This document shows, one piece after another, positions 58,327 to 64,000 of a DNA stretch of 64,000 bases (the stretch's first letter is position 1; each line of letters begins with the position of its first letter). The notes beneath the pieces are model-generated. The model was not told the DNA's origin and did no database searches. It saw only the letters and a program-made list of their open reading frames with translations. The position numbers were made by a program, and so were the translations under genes. Source of the DNA: Saccharum officinarum (taxonomy: Eukaryota; Streptophyta; Magnoliopsida; Poales; Poaceae); the NCBI GenBank assembly GCA_020631735.1, contig CM036199.1, positions 17,193,955 through 17,257,954 on the forward strand, given 5' to 3'.

Positions 58327-59403
58327 CGAGTGGTGACCGGCCTTGGCAGGTGTTGAGAACCCTTGGGACTTAGTGTCCATGCTTTGGGAGTGCTTGGAGA
58401 ACCTCTAACTCACTTGGGCTTGCAAGAGTGCAAATCGATTGCGGGTGAGTTGATTCTAGTGCATTGCTTTGAGAGATTGCATCGAGTGGCACTAGATGAT
58501 CGTGTTGCAAGCCGATAGTGCTTGTTACTCTTGGATGTTGCCACCTCCTAGATGGCTTGGTGGATTGTGGCTCCGTCGAAGCTCGCAAGGAGATTGTGCG
58601 AGGCTCCGGAGAAGCTCTGTGAGGGGGATTGTGCTCACCCCGCAGGGATCACGAAGAGCAACTCTAGTTGAGCGTGTCATTGAGCTACCACACTTGATGG
58701 TGGGTTCTTGCAGTGCCTTTTGAGAGGCTCGGTGTGTGATACCGATTAGCCACCGAACCATGAAGTGTTGGTCGACACAACGGGGACGTAGCTTGGTGGC
58801 AACCAAGTGAACATCGGGAGAAAAATCACCGTGTCAACATTGTTCTTCATCTTCTCGGTGGTTTGCCTTCATGCAACACAAGCTTGTATTTACTTTCATA
58901 TATACTTGTGCTTGTGTAGTTGCTCTAGTAACTAGTTTGCTTGTGTAGCTTGCTAGTTGTCTTCTTGCTTGTGTAGCTAGAAGCTTCCCTTTGTGTGGCT
59001 AATTTGGTTTGTATAACCTTGTTAGTCACATTGCTTAGTTTGTGTAGCTAAGTAATTTGCGCTCTCTAATTTAGCATTGGTTGCCTTGTTATTGAGCATT
59101 GCTAGTGAGCTTAGGAGATTTATGCTTTTGCTTCACTAGTTGTGTAGGAGCTCCCTCGGTTAGCAAAGTACTAGTGCATAGGTCTGTGTGACTTTGCTCT
59201 AGAATTGATTAGGTGACCTCTTGCTAAGCTTAGCACCTTAGTTGCTTAATTAGGTCTTTGCAAGGTGCTAGAGAACTTATATAGAGGAGTGTAGTCTTGA
59301 CTAGACCGATAAGTTTAATTCCGTATTTGTTTCGGTTAGCCAATGCGTTTAAGTTTTAGAAAGGACTGTTCACCCCCCTCTAATCTGCCATCTCGACCCT
59401 TTA

Positions 59404-59408
59404 GTCGG
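59404..59408. repeat. TSD GTCGG, right (copy 2)
   Basis: Pairs with 56976-56980. Confidence 0.85.
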
Positions 59409-60386
59409 CCAAGCCGACTCTAGCATAGGCCAGGCCCAGTCGGCTAAGCCGACTAGCCCAGTTGGCTTAGCCGACTCACCCCTCTAGCAGCCAAGTCGGC
59501 TGAGCTGATTGCCCCGGTCGGCTTAGCTGACTCCCCTAGTTCCAGCACCTCCTGTCCCTCTAGTATTCAAGTTTTGCACACATTTGTTCCACGCAGGCTG
59601 GAGATTGGTACTTGGAAGACAAATGAGAAGAAGAACCAAGGGGAGCTTGTGGTGAGGCCACCATGCACTTTTGATAGGCTCATGGCCAAGTATAAGCAAG
59701 ATAAGGCTGATTCCTAGAATCGACCGTTAAAAAAAAGAGAATCTACTCCGCCCAAGCGAGAAGATGATAAGATTAAGCAATTGGCGGTGATGCAACCAGC
59801 AGCTCTAGTTTCGAGAGTTGCTCCTCGTGTATCTCGTTGGGGACCCCCGATTCCACCTTCAGTCAAGCCGCAATGGGGTCCCTATAGAGTTTGGGTGCTG
59901 TATCCTTCGGTAGCGCCTATGCAAGGCCAACATGGGTTGGGAGAGCTTGCTAGTCCAGTCCCAAGGCCTTCCGTCTTTAGCCGATTGAACAATGGTCAAT
60001 CAAGCTCTAGCGGTGTAAATCAAGGCTAGATGATTCCTTCTAAGGCTCTAACTTTGCAAAGTTCAAGAAAGGTACCAATGCAGCAAATCTATGTGCCTAA
60101 GAAGGTTGAGGCTCCTGTTCTTCCTCTGCCAAGAGCTAGGCCTCAATCGGTTATCACAATCGACTCCATGGAAGCTCCTGTCACTAATCATGATGGGCTG
60201 ACTATAATTGAAGAAGCTCTAGCACAAAGGCAAGGTGAAGCTCCTAAAGAAGTTGCTGGAGATGAGAAGAAGGAACGCGTCGAAGGAGATTCCAAGTACC
60301 ACCAACCTGTGTGGTGTCCTCACGGGTTGAATAAAACTCAACGACGTAAGTTGCAGCGCGCTCGGCATAAGTAACTGAAGCGGGAG
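59409..60386 (+). pseudogene. Gypsy gag C-terminal region (copy 2)
   Basis: Three pieces in shifting frames. The first is a TCGGCTAAGCCGA-rich linker (59404-59535). The second is a segment with GDWYLEDK near 59605. The third is two frames at 59781-60029 and 60030-60374 (PKKVEAPVLPLPRARP, then YHQPVWCPHGLNKTQRRKLQ). It links the gag core to the protease in Tat-like elements. Stops at 60027-60029 and 60372-60374 interrupt it. Confidence 0.7.
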
Positions 60387-61131
60387 ATGCTTGCCAAGAT
60401 GGAGGGTGAAGTCCTAAGCCCCGAGCACATAAAAAACCCTCCAGAGGATGGAAACGCCTCCACTGGTGCTGGCCAGTTGGCTAAGCCGACTGCCACCCCC
60501 GCTGCTGCTATGGAGGAGCTAAAGTTAGCTAAGCCGACTGGTGCTGCCCCTATTGCTCTGGAAGCCCTAGAATCGGCCAAGCTGACTCCAGAGTCGGCTG
60601 AGCCGACTCCCACTGCCCCGGTGGCCTCTGAGGTGTCCTCCGATGATTTTGCTTCCACCATTGCTGCTATGGTTGGCATGGAGGTTCCTAAGGTTCCCGA
60701 TGAGGATATGGTTGACTATGAAGCCACCCCAGAAAGAGAGGAAATCAATGTGATTGTTTTATCTACCGATTACTATATCGTCGAGGATGACTCAGCCACA
60801 GCGGTGTTTAATTTCCCAATACAAGATGATACATTCAAGAAACCAGAACATCATGTCAATCATCTCAAGCCTTTGCATGTGAAGGGCCATATCAATGGCA
60901 CTTTGGTCCATAACATGTTGGTGGACAATGGGGCAATTGTGAATGTGATGCCATATCTGCTTTACAAGAAGCTTGGTGGCACTGATGAGGAGCTGGTCAG
61001 GACTAACATGACGATCACTGGTGTTGGAGGAGGTGCTCCTATCCCAGCCAGAGGGATTGCTAACATGGAACTCACTATTAGAAGCAAGACCTTGGCCACA
61101 ACATTCTTTGTTGCAGATGTGCAAGGTAGCT
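60387..61131 (+). pseudogene. Gypsy linker and aspartic protease, cut by a solo LTR
   Basis: A 256-codon frame from 60387. Residues about 25-90 are a low-complexity linker of AKPT/ESAKLT repeats, encoded by the TCGGCTAAGCCGA palindrome. From about residue 160 it is the retropepsin-like domain: HHVNHLKPLHVKGHINGT, then MLVDNGAIVNVMPY, then ITGVGGGAPIPARGIANMEL. The family usually has D-G/S-G or D-T-G at the active site; here it is D-N-G. The frame is cut at VADVQGS by the solo LTR at 61132 and resumes after it (62973). The protease would mature the polyprotein. Confidence 0.78.
61127..61131. repeat. TSD TAGCT, left copy
   Basis: Precedes TGAAAGCCCAAG; repeated at 62968-62972. Confidence 0.85.
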
Positions 61132-61659
61132 TGAAAGCCCAAGTTTGGTTTTGGTAATTAATGACACCAAGTTGCTAATGCCATATGTTAAGTGTTTTGA
61201 GTTAGGCATAAGCAACACATGTGATGAAGGTGTATGTGGCAAGGAGTGGTGGCCACAAGATCACAAAGAGATGGTGCATGGATATGAAATGACGATCATG
61301 ATGGAGATGCACATAATATGATGGACTGATGATCAAGTGGAAGAGAAGGATCTAAGAGCGCAAGGCAAAGGTATAACCATAGGGTTTTCCTTTTGTCGGT
61401 CTAAGATGAGTAGAGAAGTGATTGACCGGGTTTAGGATATATAGCCGACTATCAAGAGGGGCAATCACGGTTAGCTCGGAAATCAAGTGCCACTAGATCA
61501 AGGTCTTGAGCATATGCATTAGGATCTAGTAGAGAGCTAACTTATCGCCTTGAAAATGTTTGTGAAATGCTAGCACACATGCACATGGTGGTGTACACTT
61601 GGTGGTGTTAGCACTTTTTGCGAAGACGGAGAAGAAACGGAGGCGAATGGTGGTCACTG

Positions 61660-62075
61660 TGGTGACCGGACGCTGCACTGGATGCGGGCTTAGTTTGACC
61701 AGACGCATCCGGTTAGTTCTTCGCAGCTGTCAGACGTGCGGGTGTTAGCGTTTCCAACCGACGCGTCTGGTCCCTCACGGAACCGGAGCGTCCGGTTAGG
61801 CACCCAGAGGGGCAGAGCTGGACGTAGAGTTGACCGAACGTGCGGCGCGTCCGGTCACATGCAATCGGACGCGTCCGGTCACGGTGGGAGCTCTCTGGAC
61901 TCTGACCGGACACCAGGTGCAGCGCGTCCGGTCAAACGCTAGAGCGCGTCTGGTCATGGCAACGGCTACTTCTGACGCGCACTGTTCTCGCTTGTCCTGT
62001 AGTGATCGGACGCGTCCGGTCACCCTGACCGGTGCGTCCGGTCAGCATGTTTTGCACTGTGTCGTCCGGTAACGG
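61660..62075 (+). repeat. U3 palindrome array (CGGACGCGTCCGGTCA) in the 1.8-kb solo LTR
   Basis: About a dozen GCGTCCGGTCA-like units in both directions, ending about 20 bp upstream of the TATA box at 62096. Same core as the gag-only element although the LTR is a different subfamily. Confidence 0.75.
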
Positions 62076-62095
62076 CTAGCTACGTACCCCTTCGC

Positions 62096-62103
62096 TATAA
62101 ATA
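62096..62103 (+). promoter_or_regulatory. TATA box of the 1.8-kb solo LTR
   Basis: TATAAATA. Confidence 0.65.
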
Positions 62104-62967
62104 GAAGTTAGCCAGGGTTTGAGGGTAACTCTTGCACATTTTGAGACCTAGAGACATCCTTTGAGCTAGAGAACAACCCCTCCACTCATCTCATTGCTTA
62201 GTTGCACATCTTGAGTGAGATTCAAGTGCATTGCTTGAGAGTTGCATTCTAGAGGCACTTGATCTTCGAGTTGCTGTGGATTTCTTGTTACTCTTCTGTG
62301 TTTCCCGACACGGTAGACGGCTTGGAGCAACGGAGGTGATTGAGCTCACAATTGAAGATTGTTGGAGCCCTCACCAAGTGTTGTAAGGGGTTCTTGATCC
62401 TTCCCCATGGGAGTTTGCAAATTGGATACTCTAGTGGAGCTCGTGGCTTGGAGGATCCCCATCTTGTGTGCGGTTGTGCGGCGCTCGCCGAGGGCTCGAC
62501 TCTTGATAGTCGATTAGCTCGTGAACCGACAAGTGGGTGCATCGCCACAACGAGGAGTAGCTTGCCAGGAAGCAAGTGAACCTCGGTAAAAATCTTGTGT
62601 CATCTCTTTGTCGAGGATTTCTCTTGTGGTTGCTCATTGTGATTGATTCTTCGAGTGCATTACTTCTCTACAACATTGGTATAAGAATTAAGTCACTTGC
62701 TCTTTACTTTCTTGTACTAGTCCTAGTGTAGTTTGCTCAGTGTAGCTTTTATCACATAGGAGTAAGTAGCTTAGTGACTTAGTCTTGTTGGTGTGTATTA
62801 GATATCATAGCCTTGCTTCACTAGAATTGTATAGGTGGCTTGCATAGTATAGTTGAGCTAGTGCTAGAATTAGCTTAGCCATCTTTTATACTAACGTGGT
62901 TGTTTAGTGAAGCTTGTAGATTTTTAAATAGGCTATTCACCCTCCCTCTAGCCATTTAGACCTTACA

Positions 62968-62972
62968 TAGCT
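62968..62972. repeat. TSD TAGCT, right copy
   Basis: Matches 61127-61131. Confidence 0.85.
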
Positions 62973-64000
62973 ACAATTTAATACTTGGGCATGATTGGAT
63001 CCATGCCAATTGTTGCGTACCATCTAGCTTGCACCAGTTTCTTATCCAATGGGTAGATGATGCTATGGGGGTTGTGTATTCAGATTCATCGGCCGATGTA
63101 GCTATAGCCAATGCTCCCATGCTTGGGGGCATAATGCTATTGGTTGCTTGTCTGGTAGAGATCTTTCTAACTTAGTGTTACAAGACAAGGTGGTTTTATT
63201 CCTGTATCTTTAAAGTCGATTGATAATCGGCTCAATATCATCATGTAATCGTTTATTAATGGATACAAATATTGAATGGTTGAAACATCGTGTTGATCAG
63301 TATCCGGCATAAGATCGATGCCTATGAAGTGATTGATGACTTTGATAAGCTCAATAAGTTGGGCCAAGAATTTACGTCGGCTGACCCTTTGGAGCAGGTT
63401 GATATTGGGGATGGCTCAGTGCCCCGGCCGACATTTATAAATCAAAACTTGGAAGCCGATTACAAAGCTGAGCTAATCGTGCTTCTCAGGAAATATGTTG
63501 ATTGTTTTGCATAGAATTATACAGAGATGCCGTGGCTGAGCTGAGAGCTTGTTAAGCTTTGGCTCCCCATCAAGGATGGATTCAGGCCATATAAGCAACA
63601 ACCTCGCCGATTCAATTCTACAATTTATGACCGAGTTAAAGAAGAAATTAATTAGCTCTTACAAGCGGGTTTTATTCAGCCATGCAGGTATGCGGAGTGG
63701 GTCTCTAATATTGTCCCTATTGAGAAGAAAGATTCTGGGAAGATCAGAGTTTGCATTGATTTTAGAGATCTGAATAGAGCTACTCCAAAAGATGAATATC
63801 CTATGCCTATAGCTGATATGCTTATCAATGATACTTCAGGACACCGGGTTATTAGCTTTCTTGATGGTAATGCCGGTTATAATCAGATTTTCATGGTCGA
63901 AGAAGTTATGTCGAAGACGGCCTTCATATGTCATGGGTTTGTTGGTCCCTTTGAGTGGGTAGTGATGACATTTGGGCTAAAGCATGTAGGTGCTACTTAT
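62973..64000 (+). pseudogene. Gypsy pol: end of protease and start of reverse transcriptase (broken, runs off window)
   Basis: Directly after the TSD the protease resumes (NLILGHDWIHANCCVPSSLH). It is followed by a diverged spacer (63100-63300) and the RT N-terminal region from about 63390: DGSVPRPTFI, then RPYKQQPRRFN, then CRYAEWVSNIVPIEKKDSGK, then RVCIDFRDLNRATPKDEYPM, then VISFLDGNAGYNQI, then FEWVVMTFGLK. The first catalytic aspartate (FLDG) is present; the YxDD motif lies beyond the window. Premature stops occur near 63513 (tag where the family has Trp), 63541 and 63652. RT copies element RNA; this copy is inactive. The phrases fit the Tat/RIRE2-like gypsy group. Confidence 0.85.

Larger units (their letters stand above)
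56981..59403 (+). mobile_element. SIRE-like solo LTR in the gypsy gag (copy 2)
   Basis: 2423 bp, same insertion and TSD as 37980-40393. The array lies at 57860-58265 and TATAAATA at 58319-58326. This copy is the cleaner sequence of the two. Confidence 0.85.
41972..60892. repeat. Second copy of the 18.9-kb near-identical block
   Basis: Repeats 22969-41871 in the same order and direction, including TSDs and LTR-specific variants. Probably the overlapping start of the next contig. Confidence 0.93.
61132..62967 (+). mobile_element. Second type of SIRE-like solo LTR, 1836 bp
   Basis: Starts TGAAAGCCCAAGTTTGG, ends TTAGACCTTACA, TSD TAGCT on both sides. Its start, the GGTTTTGGTAATTAATGAC phrase and the end TATTCACCCTCCCTCTAGCC are related to the 2.4-kb LTR family, but it is shorter and diverged. 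No primer site or internal domain is attached. Confidence 0.82.
35027..64000 (+). mobile_element. Ty3/gypsy retrotransposon (Tat/RIRE2-like), as assembled across the gap
   Basis: 5' LTR (35027-35847), primer-site-like sequence and gag precede the gap. After the gap the block is repeated from 54027, and pol follows. If the repetition is an assembly overlap, the real element runs LTR, gag, gag C-terminus, protease and RT. It is split by two solo LTRs (37980-40393, equal to 56981-59403, and 61132-62967) and leaves the window during RT. Stops in gag and pol make it defective. Tat/RIRE2-like placement rests on the gag and protease-region phrases and is moderately certain. Confidence 0.7.

Noticed and set aside
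41972..60892. Genuine recent tandem segmental duplication
   Set aside because: Not excluded, but boundaries coincide exactly with the gap on both sides and differences are mainly homopolymer indels; an unmerged overlap is simpler.

Overview
The window is plant nuclear DNA, almost certainly from a grass (Poaceae, probably a panicoid such as a sugarcane or sorghum relative; the species is an inference). It is nearly all transposable elements in nested layers. I see no bacterial genes, operons, CRISPR or RNA genes. A run of exactly 100 N (41872-41971) marks a scaffold gap.

Layout. (1) 1-17143: a decayed minus-strand Ty1/copia retrotransposon. It was split by a SIRE-like solo LTR (1473-12973), which was split by a long solo LTR (1562-10644), which was split by a second member of that same long-LTR family in the opposite direction (5010-10019). 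Each layer has a matching target-site duplication (TSD). (2) 17144-23271: a Tourist-like MITE, then a minus-strand chain of seven exon-like segments with canonical splice sites. Two segments resemble the helicase C domain of SNF2/DDM1 proteins and five resemble the N-terminal domain of NOP56/NOP58. The chain is interrupted by a 1.3-kb solo LTR, and a 416-bp solo LTR lies further on. (3) 23272-33732: a small MITE split by a complete, young, 10.1-kb non-autonomous retrotransposon (23295-33397, TSD CCCAG). It has 2.43-kb LTRs, a tRNA-Met primer site, one intact gag gene and no pol (TR-GAG type). (4) 33733-35026: low-copy-looking sequence with a GC-rich first-exon-like block. (5) 35027-41871: a plus-strand Ty3/gypsy element (LTR, gag, start of pol) split by a solo LTR of the same family as the 10.1-kb element's LTRs (37980-40393, TSD GTCGG). 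(6) After the gap, 41972-60892 repeats 22969-41871 almost base for base. (7) 60893-64000: the gypsy element continues through protease, a third solo LTR (61132-62967, TSD TAGCT) and reverse transcriptase, which runs off the window.

The 18.9-kb repetition starts exactly where the right-hand sequence leaves the gap and ends exactly where the left-hand sequence enters it. The copies differ mostly by homopolymer indels, which become dense near the gap. The simplest reading is two overlapping contig ends that were never merged, so most features in 41972-60892 are probably the same loci as those in 22969-41871. Both sets are annotated.

The most unusual biology is a set of short GC-rich palindromic arrays just upstream of the TATA box in every SIRE-like LTR here. 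The repeat unit differs between members (GCGTCTGTC versus GCGTCCGGT) while the flanks stay recognisable. The other notable items are the gag-only element and the SNF2/NOP5NT exon chain.
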